Below are positions 15,980 to 24,446 of a stretch of 47,355 nt of DNA, piece by piece (position 1 is the first letter of the stretch; every line of letters begins with the position of its first letter). Both the position numbers and the translations under genes were made by a program. The DNA is from Gemmatimonadota bacterium. Its GTDB lineage: Bacteria > Latescibacterota > UBA2968 > GCA-2709665. The stretch spans positions 1 to 47,355 of the forward strand of contig JAPPNU010000010.1 in NCBI GenBank assembly GCA_028873695.1, read 5' to 3'. Below the pieces are notes generated by a model that made no database searches, was not told the origin of the DNA, and saw only the letters and a program-made list of their open reading frames with translations.

Positions 15980-16696
15980 TTGGACGTTACGCATCTGGTG
16001 CTGGCGCTGGCGGGCCTGCTCATCGGCGTCATGAAGGCCGGGTTCGGGGGCGGCGTGGGCGTGGTCGTCACGCCGCTGCTGGCGCTGGTGATACCCGCCA
16101 AGCTGGCGCTGGGCGTTATGCTGCCGCTTTCGCTCGCGGCGGACCTGATCGCGATTCGGTATTATTGGAAGTACCGCGTGTCCCGGGTCGTCGGGAGCCT
16201 GATTCCCGGGATGGCGGTGGGTGTGCTGGTCGGCTGGGTGTTGCTGGATGCCATTCCCGAACTCTGGTTCAGGCGGGTGCTGGGCGGACTGGCGTGCGTA
16301 TTCGGCCTGTTGCAGGCATTCAGAGACCGGCTTCCGGGCGTGCCGAAGGTTTCCGCCGTCGCCGCCGGCGTGGCGCTGGGCGTCGTTTCGGTACTCACCC
16401 ATTCCGGCGGCATCATTCTGATGTTGTATCTGATACCCCAGGGCCTGAGCGGTCGGGTGTTTGTGGCAACCGCGGTGCTTGTCGGCCTGGCGTTGAATAC
16501 CATGAAGGCGCTGGCCTATGCACACCTTGGGTTGTTGGGCGCGGAAGTGTGGCGCATGGATCTCTTTATGCTGCCGACGCTTGCCGCGGGCGTGGGCCTG
16601 GGAATCCTGATGAATCGCGGGTTGTCGGTCGTATGGTTCAACAGGGCGATTCTGGTCCTCGTCCTGGCGATCGGGGTCCGGTTGATGTTATCCTAG
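15980..16696 (+). CDS. TauE/SafE family membrane permease (sulfite-exporter type)
   Basis: The 238-residue protein is almost wholly hydrophobic with about seven to eight predicted membrane spans and the two-half TauE/SafE pattern: GLLIGVMKAGFGGGVGVVVTP in the first half and GVALGVVSVLTHSGGIILMLYL in the second. The family exports sulfite, sulfoacetate or other organosulfur anions, but many members have no known substrate. It begins with TTG, preceded by AGGGGTAAG. It is the only transporter in this run. Confidence 0.85.
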   Translation: MDVTHLVLALAGLLIGVMKAGFGGGVGVVVTPLLALVIPAKLALGVMLPLSLAADLIAIRYYWKYRVSRVVGSLIPGMAVGVLVGWVLLDAIPELWFRRVLGGLACVFGLLQAFRDRLPGVPKVSAVAAGVALGVVSVLTHSGGIILMLYLIPQGLSGRVFVATAVLVGLALNTMKALAYAHLGLLGAEVWRMDLFMLPTLAAGVGLGILMNRGLSVVWFNRAILVLVLAIGVRLMLS

Positions 16697-16740
16697 GATT
16701 CCGTGCGGCCGGCGGTTGCTGGCCGGAAGCGGAGGAGAGC

Positions 16741-17481
16741 GTGTCACGACCGGTAATCGGCATCACCACCAGCATCGAGAATTCGAAGGGCCGCAACGCG
16801 CGCCAGGCCGTGGGCTGCGCATACGTCAGCGCCGTGGAACGGGCTGGCGGATGTCCCGTGATTCTTCCCATGGTCGAACGACGGGAAGTGCTTGCGCCGG
16901 TGCTCGATCTGATCGACGGGCTGATCATAACCGGCGGTCCGGGCGTTACGGACCGTCTGATCGGCGTGCTTCCCGACGACCTGCCGCCGGTAGATCCGAT
17001 CCGGGCCCGGACGGACAGCTGGATCTACCACGATGCGCGGAAGCGGAATCTGCCAATGCTGGGCATCTGCTACGGAATGCAGTTCATCAACGCCAGATTC
17101 GACGGCGCGATCTACGCGGATATACAGGTCCAGCTCCGCAAGGGGCCCCATTCTCCCAAACGATCGGAACGGCTTCCGGTTCGGCACCGCGTTCGGACGC
17201 TGCCGGATACCTGGCTCGCCCGCCTGACCGGCCGGTCGTACGAGTTTCTCGAGGTGAACAGTTCCCATATCCAGGCCATCGAGGGGCCCGGTAGCGGGCT
17301 CCGCGTCAACGCGGTAAGCGATGACGGCGTTATCGAAGGGATAGAGACGGAAGACGGACGCATCATTGGCTTGCAGTTTCACCCGGAGGCGTTGCCGGGA
17401 ACGGTGTGGGACCGCGTATTCGAACACCTGGTATCCACGTCGCGGACGGGCGGGAACCGGGTAGCCGTCGACCGGGACTGA
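16741..17481 (+). CDS. Class I glutamine amidotransferase / gamma-glutamyl-GABA hydrolase-like (peptidase C26)
   Basis: The 246-residue protein matches the PuuD-like peptidase C26 family. It shows RPVIGITTS at the start, GLIITGGPG, the nucleophile C110 in LGICYGMQ, and the H214/E216 pair in FHPEAL. It hydrolyses a gamma-glutamyl amide bond; the physiological substrate is not evident. GTG 16741 is chosen because it follows CGGAGGAG and gives the typical start; the frame extends to 16165 without homology. Confidence 0.85.
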   Translation: MSRPVIGITTSIENSKGRNARQAVGCAYVSAVERAGGCPVILPMVERREVLAPVLDLIDGLIITGGPGVTDRLIGVLPDDLPPVDPIRARTDSWIYHDARKRNLPMLGICYGMQFINARFDGAIYADIQVQLRKGPHSPKRSERLPVRHRVRTLPDTWLARLTGRSYEFLEVNSSHIQAIEGPGSGLRVNAVSDDGVIEGIETEDGRIIGLQFHPEALPGTVWDRVFEHLVSTSRTGGNRVAVDRD

Positions 17482-17585
17482 GACCCTCGCCGTCGACCCG
17501 CGCCGCTGTCATGCCGGAACGTTGCGCGCGAGTACGCTTTGTGGGCGTTACGCTTCGCCTGTACCCATTCAGGAAGGAAAAACGG

Positions 17586-18239
17586 ATGAGAGAGCGACCC
17601 GTTTACTGCTGTAGAAAAGTCTCCACTCCGCCGCCGTTGAATGGAAACATTGCGGGAACGGCGTGGGCGTCGGCAGAGAAAGTCAGCCGGGCGTTCCATC
17701 TGATCGGAACCCGGGCCGATCCGCCAGGTTATTTCCTGGAAGCCGCGGCGCTCTGGGACGACAAGGCCCTTTACGTGTGTCTCGTATCCGATCCGTCTCC
17801 CGTTCCCGTGACGATGCGGGAGCGGGACCGGGACCTGTTCAACGAATGCGCGGTGGAGGTCTTCCTTCGAGCGGGAAGCGGCTACTACGAAATCGAGGTG
17901 AACCCCCTCGGCGCCGTTCTGGACCTTTACTTTCCGCGTGAGGAGGAGGCCGACTGGCAGGCGATGGCGGAATTCGACGTTCCCGGGCTGGAATGGACGG
18001 TCGGGGAAGTGGGCGTAAACGGACGCTGGTGCGCGCAACTGGCCATTCCCTGGGACGGCGTACCGGAAGTGAGCCGGGCGCGCCACGATGGCATGGCGTG
18101 CATTTTCGCGAATTTCACGCGAAGCCAGAAGTTGCCGGACGGAACGTATCATCTCACCACGTGGGGTCCCGCACAGCAGGCGTTCTGCGAATTGGCGAAC
18201 ATGGGCTGCGTGGTGCTCTCGCCCCGCACAGCGGACTGA
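17586..18239 (+). CDS. CBM9/DOMON-like carbohydrate-binding protein
   Basis: The 217-residue protein is a single beta-sandwich resembling the family 9 carbohydrate-binding module. The characteristic pattern is LNGNIAGTAW, then ALWDDKALYVCLVSDPSP, FNECAVEVFL, YYEIEVNPLGAVLDLYF, and the closing WCAQLAIPWDGV. In this family the module binds reducing ends of xylan or cellulose fragments, although free-standing copies are common and uncharacterised. I see no signal peptide, which is unusual for an extracellular binder. ATG 17586 follows CAGGAAGG. Confidence 0.75.
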   Translation: MRERPVYCCRKVSTPPPLNGNIAGTAWASAEKVSRAFHLIGTRADPPGYFLEAAALWDDKALYVCLVSDPSPVPVTMRERDRDLFNECAVEVFLRAGSGYYEIEVNPLGAVLDLYFPREEEADWQAMAEFDVPGLEWTVGEVGVNGRWCAQLAIPWDGVPEVSRARHDGMACIFANFTRSQKLPDGTYHLTTWGPAQQAFCELANMGCVVLSPRTAD

Positions 18240-18241
18240 AA

Positions 18242-18811
18242 ATGAACGAGAAAAGCCGTCCCGCCTCGCCGGCCGGAAATCGTGCGTCCAATCCATTCTG
18301 GACGATCGCGAACGGACTGAGCCTGCTCCGCGCGGCGTTGACCGGCCCGGTTCTCTGGATGATCTGGATGGGTCCGGCGTATAAGTGGTATCTGTTCTCC
18401 GTTGTCATGGCGATGATTATAACCGATATTCTGGACGGATATCTCGCAAGGCGCCGGGGGACGGTTACCCGCTGGGGCAAGATCCTGGACCCGCTTGCCG
18501 ACAAGGTGGCCATCGATGCGATCGCGATCGTGCTGGCGATTGTGAAGGGATTGCCGCTCTGGGTCGTCGCCGTGGCTGTCGGACGGGACGTTGCCATTGT
18601 GGCAGCCGGTGTCTTTCTGTTGAACCGGGACCGAATCGTGCTCTCCTCCAATGTCTGGGGCAAGCTGACCAGTTGCGCGATGAGCGTCCTGCTGATCGCC
18701 TATGCAATGGATGCGCAGCCGCTGAAGGTCCCTTTTCTGTACCTGTCGGCGCTGCTTCTTCTGGTTTCGTCAGCAAGCTACGCGCGCATATACCTGAAGC
18801 AGCGGCGATAA
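18242..18811 (+). CDS. CDP-alcohol phosphatidyltransferase, PgsA-like
   Basis: The 189-residue integral membrane protein carries the complete family signature: D62, D65, G66, A69, R70, G79, D83 and D87 with the exact D-x2-DG-x2-AR-x8-G-x3-D-x3-D spacing. It has about five to six membrane helices. It exchanges CMP on CDP-diacylglycerol for an alcohol, most likely glycerol-3-phosphate on the way to phosphatidylglycerol, though a different alcohol is possible. It starts two bases after the CBM9-like stop codon. Confidence 0.85.
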   Translation: MNEKSRPASPAGNRASNPFWTIANGLSLLRAALTGPVLWMIWMGPAYKWYLFSVVMAMIITDILDGYLARRRGTVTRWGKILDPLADKVAIDAIAIVLAIVKGLPLWVVAVAVGRDVAIVAAGVFLLNRDRIVLSSNVWGKLTSCAMSVLLIAYAMDAQPLKVPFLYLSALLLLVSSASYARIYLKQRR

Positions 18812-18844
18812 CGCGGCAGGCTTTATTCATTCCAAGAGAGTACG

Positions 18845-19528
18845 TTGCAAATCAGCGTCATTATTCCCGTTGTCAATGAAGCGGAAGCGATAGCCGGGTG
18901 CCTGGCGCAGTTCCGCGGACAACGGAACGTCGAAGTGATCGTGGTCGATGGCGGCAGCCGGGACGGTACGCAGGACCGGACCCGGGCAGCCGGAACAGCG
19001 CGGCTGGTGACGTCGCCGAGAACATGCCGGTCCGCGCAACTGAATCGCGGGGCGAGGTCGGCCTCGGGCGACGTGCTGTTGTTTCTGCACGCGGATACGT
19101 TTCTGCCTGAAGGCGCCATCCGGATGATCCGGGAATCGCTCCAGGATCCTGGAGTGGCGGGCGGGAGTTTCCGGATGGGGCTTTCCGAAGATACCTGGAT
19201 GTTCCGGACGATCGCCTTCCTCTCCACGATGCGGTCCAGGTATCTGGGGGTTACGTACGGAGACCAGGGAATATACGTCCGGCGGGCCGTTTTCGACCGC
19301 GTGTCCGGTTTTCCGGAAGTGGCGCTCTTCGAAGACTCGGAGTTCTGCGCCGCGGTGAGGAAGCTGGGCCGTTTCGTTCTGCTGGACGGCAGCGTCCGCG
19401 CGTCCACGCGCCGATGGCGCCGGTGGGGGGTCGTACCCACGATTCTCCGGATGTGGACGTTACGAATCCTGTATCTGTGTTCGGTTTCCGATAAACGGTT
19501 GCGTCGCCTCTATCGCGACGTAAGGTGA
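18845..19528 (+). CDS. TIGR04283-type glycosyltransferase (GT2 fold)
   Basis: The 227-residue protein has the GT2 fold (QISVIIPVVNEAEAI, VIVVDGGSRDGT, VLLFLHADTFLP) and the long C-terminal GDQGIYVRRAVFDRVSGFPE segment typical of the TIGR04283 family. Some members lie in arsenosugar biosynthesis clusters. No arsenosugar partner genes (ArsM, ArsS) are present here, so that role is not supported. The start is TTG with a weak AGAGAG upstream; no better start exists in frame. Confidence 0.8.
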   Translation: MQISVIIPVVNEAEAIAGCLAQFRGQRNVEVIVVDGGSRDGTQDRTRAAGTARLVTSPRTCRSAQLNRGARSASGDVLLFLHADTFLPEGAIRMIRESLQDPGVAGGSFRMGLSEDTWMFRTIAFLSTMRSRYLGVTYGDQGIYVRRAVFDRVSGFPEVALFEDSEFCAAVRKLGRFVLLDGSVRASTRRWRRWGVVPTILRMWTLRILYLCSVSDKRLRRLYRDVR

Positions 19529-19548
19529 GCAGGTCGAGGAGGCTCAGG

Positions 19549-20616
19549 ATGACCGCCGCGCGACTGGGTTTTGTAGGTCTGGGTCACATTACGGTCAACG
19601 CCCATCTGCCGCCGCTGGCCGCACTGGCGGAAAAGGGCGACGTGACGCTGCAGGCATTCTGCGACGTGGACGGTGAAACGGCCGCCGGCCGGGCGCGGAC
19701 CTTCGGGGCGAATGCCGTGTATACGGACCATCGGGAGATGTTCGATAAGGAGGATCTGGACGGCGTCTACATCTGCATTCCGCCCACCCTGCATACGGAT
19801 GCCGAACTTATCGCCGCGGAGAAGGGGATCCCCGTAATGGTGGAGAAACCCCAGACGCTCGACGTCGCGCAGGCCGTGAGATTCAGCGAGGCGATCAGGA
19901 AGGCGGGCGTCCCTTCCCAGGTCGGTTTCATGAGTCGGTATTACGCAACCGCGGAGTTCATGCGGGATCGGGTCTCGGAACGGACGCCCAGACACGCGCT
20001 CGTGCAACTGCTGTACAGCGGCGGGCACATTCGCTACTGGACAAGCCGGTTTGAACTCTGCGGCGGATCGTTTGTGGAGAATACGATTCACATGGTGGAC
20101 CTGCTCAGGTTTTTCCTGGGAGACATCGCGGAGGTCTCCGCGTTTTATCACTATCGCAAGCCCGGGGAAGGCCCCCATCCCATCAACCTGCCCCACGTGT
20201 ACGACGTGAATTACCGATTTGAGAACGGCGTCGTGGCCAGTGTGACCACCTCGCGCGTGCTGACAAACGTCAATGCGTCGAGGCGGGAGGTGCTGGTGGT
20301 ATGCGACGATTCGCTGCTGGAGTGGTCGGCGGAGACGGTCATCGAAAACGGGGAGGCGGTTTTCGAGTCGCCCGGCGCGGACAATGCGTTCGCCCGTCAG
20401 GCGCGTGAATTCGTCAACGCGATCCGTTCGGGCGACGCATCGGAACTTCGAAACGGGTACCCGCAGGCATTGAACAGTCTGGCCGCTGTGTTGGGGGCGA
20501 ACGCGTCCGCCTCCGAAGGGGGAGCGCTGATACGGCTGGAGGAATTCGTGCGGGGAACCGCGGGCGGACGGGATCGCACCCGCGCAGACGCGGGTGCGAA
20601 GCCCGACGCCTTTTGA
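19549..20616 (+). CDS. Gfo/Idh/MocA family oxidoreductase
   Basis: The 355-residue protein shows a Rossmann start (RLGFVGLGHITVNAHL), the family EKP motif with K100 (VEKPQTLDVAQAV), and the C-terminal domain strand VGFMSRYYATAEF. It is an NAD(P)-dependent sugar or polyol dehydrogenase of unknown substrate. It is not closely similar to the 14.2-kb homologue. ATG 19549 follows GAGGAGG (19535-19541) and overlaps nothing; the GTG at 19525 overlaps the previous gene. Confidence 0.85.
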   Translation: MTAARLGFVGLGHITVNAHLPPLAALAEKGDVTLQAFCDVDGETAAGRARTFGANAVYTDHREMFDKEDLDGVYICIPPTLHTDAELIAAEKGIPVMVEKPQTLDVAQAVRFSEAIRKAGVPSQVGFMSRYYATAEFMRDRVSERTPRHALVQLLYSGGHIRYWTSRFELCGGSFVENTIHMVDLLRFFLGDIAEVSAFYHYRKPGEGPHPINLPHVYDVNYRFENGVVASVTTSRVLTNVNASRREVLVVCDDSLLEWSAETVIENGEAVFESPGADNAFARQAREFVNAIRSGDASELRNGYPQALNSLAAVLGANASASEGGALIRLEEFVRGTAGGRDRTRADAGAKPDAF

Positions 20617-20632
20617 CACGGAGGTGGCGTCG

Positions 20633-21100
20633 ATGAACGAAGTCAGGTATTTCACGCCGCTGGAGGCCAACCGCGCCCTGCCGCTGGTGAAACGCATCGT
20701 TGCCGACATCCAGACGTCCGGACGGCGGTTGAGGCAGCTTGCCGGGGAACTCGGTCCTGCAGCGGCCGACAATGCCGAGGTCAGGAAGCTGATTGCGTCG
20801 TTGAATGAGTTCTTCGAGGAACTGGAGGGAATCGGATGTTCGTACAAGGATCCCAATTTCAGCCTCGGCCTTGTGGATTTTCCCGGCGTCATTGACGGCG
20901 AGGAGGTGCTATTGTGCTGGCGAAGCGACGAGCCGGCCGTCACGCATTACCACGGTCCCACGGAGGGCTATCAGGGGCGCAAACGGATTCCCGACGAATT
21001 GCTTCGGGAAACCGGGACGGATCAGAGAGAGGAGCAGGAGGATGACAGTTCAGGAACTCGTAAGCCGGTTTCCGGAGATCCCGGCCGATCTGCGCGGTGA
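20633..21100 (+). CDS. DUF2203 family protein
   Basis: The 155-residue protein matches DUF2203: YFTPLEANRALPLVKRIVADI, a central coiled region, then GLVDFPGVIDGEEVLLCWR and HYHGPTEGYQGR. The function of the family is unknown. The family normally ends near residue 125; here another 30 charged residues follow and overlap the next gene by 59 bases in a different frame. The stop at 21098 is the first in frame, so the tail may be real or the result of a lost upstream stop. Confidence 0.75.
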   Translation: MNEVRYFTPLEANRALPLVKRIVADIQTSGRRLRQLAGELGPAAADNAEVRKLIASLNEFFEELEGIGCSYKDPNFSLGLVDFPGVIDGEEVLLCWRSDEPAVTHYHGPTEGYQGRKRIPDELLRETGTDQREEQEDDSSGTRKPVSGDPGRSAR

Positions 21101-21380
21101 ACCGCTGCTGGCTGACTTCGCGGACGCATTCCAGGCGCAGCTGGAAATTGCTCACAAGCCCAGCGCATGCGCGGAGGAGCACGACGCCGGCAACCATTTC
21201 TATCTGAAACTGATCGGGCCGATCGACATCTACCGGTACGGACTCTATGACCGGGAGCGGGTGTTGAAGGAGATCCGGCAACTCGTCGAAGGCCATCGTG
21301 CGGACCCCGGCGGGTTCGCGCGCGGGCTGCTGCCGGAACAGGTTGCGCGGCACGAGGTCAGAGGGCCCGGCTGTGGATAG
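21042..21380 (+). CDS. Hypothetical protein (112 aa)
   Basis: I do not recognise this protein. It begins MTVQELVSRFPEIPADL, carries an acidic/aromatic middle (NHFYLKLIGPIDIYRYGLYD), and ends near the amidase start. There is no signal peptide, membrane segment or cysteine motif. A GGAG at 21031-21034 precedes the ATG. It overlaps the DUF2203 tail by 59 bases and the amidase start by 8 bases, so it is probably translationally coupled to both. The codon pattern looks like a real gene. It could be an accessory subunit for the following enzymes. Confidence 0.6.
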   Translation: MTVQELVSRFPEIPADLRGEPLLADFADAFQAQLEIAHKPSACAEEHDAGNHFYLKLIGPIDIYRYGLYDRERVLKEIRQLVEGHRADPGGFARGLLPEQVARHEVRGPGCG

Positions 21381-22779
21381 GCCGAAGCACGCGTTTCATC
21401 TTCTGACGGCAACCGAACTCGCCGGGCTGTACCGCAGCGGGCAGGTATCGCCTGTAGAGATAACCGAAGCGTATCTGGAGCGCATCCATCGGTATCAGCC
21501 CCGTGCCAAAGCCTTCATTACGGTAACCGCCGATCGCGCGCGCGCGGATGCGAAAGCCGCGGAACTGGCGCTCCGGTCCGGCAACGACGCCGGGCCGTTG
21601 CACGGCGTGCCGATCGCATTGAAAGACCTCTGCGATACCGCGGGCATCCGAACCACCTCGGGAGCGCTGGCGAGGAAGGACCGCGTGCCGGCGGCCTCCT
21701 CGACGGTGGCGAAGCGACTGGCGGCGGCGGGCACGGTGCTGCTGGGCAAGACGAATCTTGTGGAATATGCCTTCGGTCCGTTCGGAATCAACCCTCACTT
21801 CGGCACGCCGCCGAATCCATGGGACCCGCAGCGGGTTCCCGGCGGGTCCAGCAGCGGATCCGGTCTGGCGGTCGCGGCCGGTCTGTCCGCAGCCGCGATC
21901 GGAACGGACACCGGCGGGTCGGTGCGTATCCCCGCTGCATACTGCGGTATCGTCGGTCTCAAGACCACAACGGGCCGTATTGGCACGGCGGGCGTCATGC
22001 CGCTATCCTGGACGCTGGATACGATCGGGCCCATGACCCGATGCGTTGAAGACGCCGCGCTGATGTATACGGCGATCGTAGGCGCCGAGGTCGGTGACGC
22101 CACTGCCCTCGATCTGCCGGTAGGCGAGGTCATGGGCGTCTTGAAGAAGGATGTCAGGGGTCTGCGGCTCGCAGTGGTCCGCGAGCCGTTCTTCAATGGG
22201 GCGGACCCCGAAGTCGTCTCGCTTGTGGAAGGCGCGATTCAGGTCCTTGCCGGCCTGGGCGCAAACGTGCGTGAAATGAAGTTCCCCGAGGCGGTTCAGG
22301 CCGAAAGAGAGGAAGATAACCTCAGGCTTCTTCGGACCGAGGCCGTCGTCGTCCACCGCGAGGCATTGACAGAAGCGCCGGATTCCTTCGGCCCGGACGT
22401 CCGTGCGCGTCTCCAGGTCGAGCCGGGCCTGCTGGCCGTCGATCTTGCGGAGATTCAGCGCAAACGCGCCGGAATGATGCGGACGGCGGCTGCGAGGTTG
22501 ACGGACGTGGAGGCCGTCGCCGGTCCCACGATGTTGTCGCCCGCGCCGCGCTTGCGCGATCTGAACCGCGGTGAGCCCCACCGCCTGCTCACGCGGCTGG
22601 TCAACTGGCTGGGTCTGTGCGCGGTATCCGTACCCTGCGGGTTTACGTCCGAGGGACTTCCGGTAGGTCTGCAGTTGACGGGCAAGCCGTACGACGAGGC
22701 GACGATTCTCCGGCTGGCCTACGCGTACGAGCAGGCAACGGACTGGCGCATGTCGCACCCGCCCGGCTATTGTTCGTAA
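21373..22779 (+). CDS. Amidase (amidase-signature family)
   Basis: The 468-residue protein has the Ser-cisSer-Lys triad of the amidase signature family: K84 in IALKDLCDTAG, the GGSSSGSG loop at 157-164, and nucleophile S183 in GTDTGGSVRIPAA. It hydrolyses a carboxamide to acid and ammonia or amine. It resembles GatA, but I see no gatB or gatC nearby and the next genes are catabolic, so a stand-alone amidase is more likely. GTG 21373 overlaps the previous gene by 8 bases. It appears to head a block with the DMFase-like gene. Confidence 0.9.
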   Translation: MDRPKHAFHLLTATELAGLYRSGQVSPVEITEAYLERIHRYQPRAKAFITVTADRARADAKAAELALRSGNDAGPLHGVPIALKDLCDTAGIRTTSGALARKDRVPAASSTVAKRLAAAGTVLLGKTNLVEYAFGPFGINPHFGTPPNPWDPQRVPGGSSSGSGLAVAAGLSAAAIGTDTGGSVRIPAAYCGIVGLKTTTGRIGTAGVMPLSWTLDTIGPMTRCVEDAALMYTAIVGAEVGDATALDLPVGEVMGVLKKDVRGLRLAVVREPFFNGADPEVVSLVEGAIQVLAGLGANVREMKFPEAVQAEREEDNLRLLRTEAVVVHREALTEAPDSFGPDVRARLQVEPGLLAVDLAEIQRKRAGMMRTAAARLTDVEAVAGPTMLSPAPRLRDLNRGEPHRLLTRLVNWLGLCAVSVPCGFTSEGLPVGLQLTGKPYDEATILRLAYAYEQATDWRMSHPPGYCS

Positions 22780-22845
22780 GGCTTCGATGGCGCATCGATT
22801 GACGATTTGAAATCAATACGGAGACTCAAAAGGGGGGAGCGCGAT

Positions 22846-24432
22846 ATGCTGGTGGGTTACGTGAGTGATGAGCGCTATATCGCGTTGTCCGACGTGGCTC
22901 TGGAGTTCAGGGACGCGTCGGGAAACGCGGTTCCCGCGCGTTCGTCGGCATCGGGTGCGGTATACGCGGACGTTACGCCGGGGTCCTATCAGGTTGTTCT
23001 GGCGCTGAACGGGTACGGGTCGAAGATCGTCGACATGGAGGTGAAACCGGATGAACCCCATCAGTTTCGCCTGTTGAAGGACTGCCTCATGGGCTACGTA
23101 TGGCCCAAGTGCGTCAAGTCGGGCGATCGCTCCGAATTCCGCGTGCATTCACACGAACAATACAAGCTTGAATTGTGGCGTTACGGCTGGAAGAAGGAAC
23201 TCATCAGGCCTATCGGGTGGTACGACGAGCACGGGCCGCGGGCCACCGTGCAGTTGACGCCCGACGGCGACTATACGCAGATAGGCGCGCAGTGGAACAA
23301 ATTCGGGTATACCAGCCCCGGTCATAAGCAGCTGGTCACGGCGCCCGAACGGTCAGGGCTTTACTATTTTCACGCGAAAACGGAATCCGGTTTGTTCTTT
23401 TCGTTTCCGTGGGTCGTGGCGCCGGCGGAACCCCGGGCGAGAGTGGCCGTGCTGGCGTCGAACATCAACTGGAACTGCTACAACAACTTCGGCGGGCGCA
23501 GTAACTACATCCATCCCGACAGGATGCCGTCCACGCCGACCATCAATGCGCGGCTCGAGTTGAAGCGCTACACCGATCCGGAGCACATCAACTACGATGC
23601 GGAGGAATACCTGCCGCTGTCGTTCGAGCGTCCGGAGCCGATCAATGTCGTGCCGGAGGATGAACAGGTTACCGATCCGATCGAGGGCCGGGCGCCCAAT
23701 CACGTCGCGCCGGCGGAATGGCGGCTGATGGGATGGCTTGAGCGGGAAGGGTTCGAGTACGACGTCTACTCGGAAACTCAGCTGCACTTCGGTGCGCTCA
23801 ATCTGGACGATTACGCCGTTTTGATTCTGGGACCCCATCCCGAATACTGGTCCGCCAGGATGTATTACGACGTAAAGGACTGGGTGTTCAACCGGGGCGG
23901 GAGGCTGATGTATCTGGGCGGCAACGGGCTGAACTGCGAGGTGGAGTTCCCGGACGAGGAAACAATGATCGTGCATAACGGAAACCGGCGTCAACAGCGT
24001 GACGGAGGATTCGAAAGCCGGATGCACATGCGCCAGGAATCCGAGGCCAACCTGCTGGGCGTGGTCTTTACCGATGCCGGCATCATGACCGCGGCGCCGT
24101 ATCGGGCTGTCAGCGCCGGTCACTGGGCATTCGATGGCACGGGTCTCGCCGACGGGGATATTTTCGGTCGAGAGTATCAACACATGCGAATCCCGGGCGG
24201 GGCGTCGGGGCACGAAACGGACAAGATCTCGCCCAGGTTCTCGCCCGAAAACGTGAAGCTGCTCGCCCGCGGGACCAACGACAACGAGGGTGGCGCCCAT
24301 ATGGTCCTTCACGAGCCGGAAGGCGGCGGCGCCGTCTTTTCGACGGGGTCGATCACCTATATCAGTTCCCTTCTGGTCAGCGATGAACTCTCCCGTCTGA
24401 CGGGCAACGTGCTGAAGCGTTTCCTGACGTAA
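22846..24432 (+). CDS. N,N-dimethylformamidase beta-subunit-like protein
   Basis: The 528-residue protein resembles the large subunit of N,N-dimethylformamidase. It has an N-terminal beta-sandwich (MLVGYVSDERYIALSDVALEF, GSYQVVLALNGYGS), the EFRVHSHEQYKLELWRYG strand, the SNINWNCYNNFGGRSNY segment, and the GPHPEYWSARMY and GGNGLNCEV motifs of the class I amidotransferase-like domain. DMFase hydrolyses formamides with a mononuclear iron. The small subunit is not visible nearby. Distant homologues are common and uncharacterised, so the substrate is open. ATG 22846 follows AGGGGGGAG; an in-frame TTG (22807) is less likely. Confidence 0.75.
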   Translation: MLVGYVSDERYIALSDVALEFRDASGNAVPARSSASGAVYADVTPGSYQVVLALNGYGSKIVDMEVKPDEPHQFRLLKDCLMGYVWPKCVKSGDRSEFRVHSHEQYKLELWRYGWKKELIRPIGWYDEHGPRATVQLTPDGDYTQIGAQWNKFGYTSPGHKQLVTAPERSGLYYFHAKTESGLFFSFPWVVAPAEPRARVAVLASNINWNCYNNFGGRSNYIHPDRMPSTPTINARLELKRYTDPEHINYDAEEYLPLSFERPEPINVVPEDEQVTDPIEGRAPNHVAPAEWRLMGWLEREGFEYDVYSETQLHFGALNLDDYAVLILGPHPEYWSARMYYDVKDWVFNRGGRLMYLGGNGLNCEVEFPDEETMIVHNGNRRQQRDGGFESRMHMRQESEANLLGVVFTDAGIMTAAPYRAVSAGHWAFDGTGLADGDIFGREYQHMRIPGGASGHETDKISPRFSPENVKLLARGTNDNEGGAHMVLHEPEGGGAVFSTGSITYISSLLVSDELSRLTGNVLKRFLT

Positions 24433-24446
24433 TTGCGGAGCGCGGC

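Noticed and set aside
18845..19528. Arsenosugar biosynthesis role for the TIGR04283-type glycosyltransferase
   Set aside because: None of the marker partner genes for arsenosugar synthesis is nearby, so the family name alone does not support the role.
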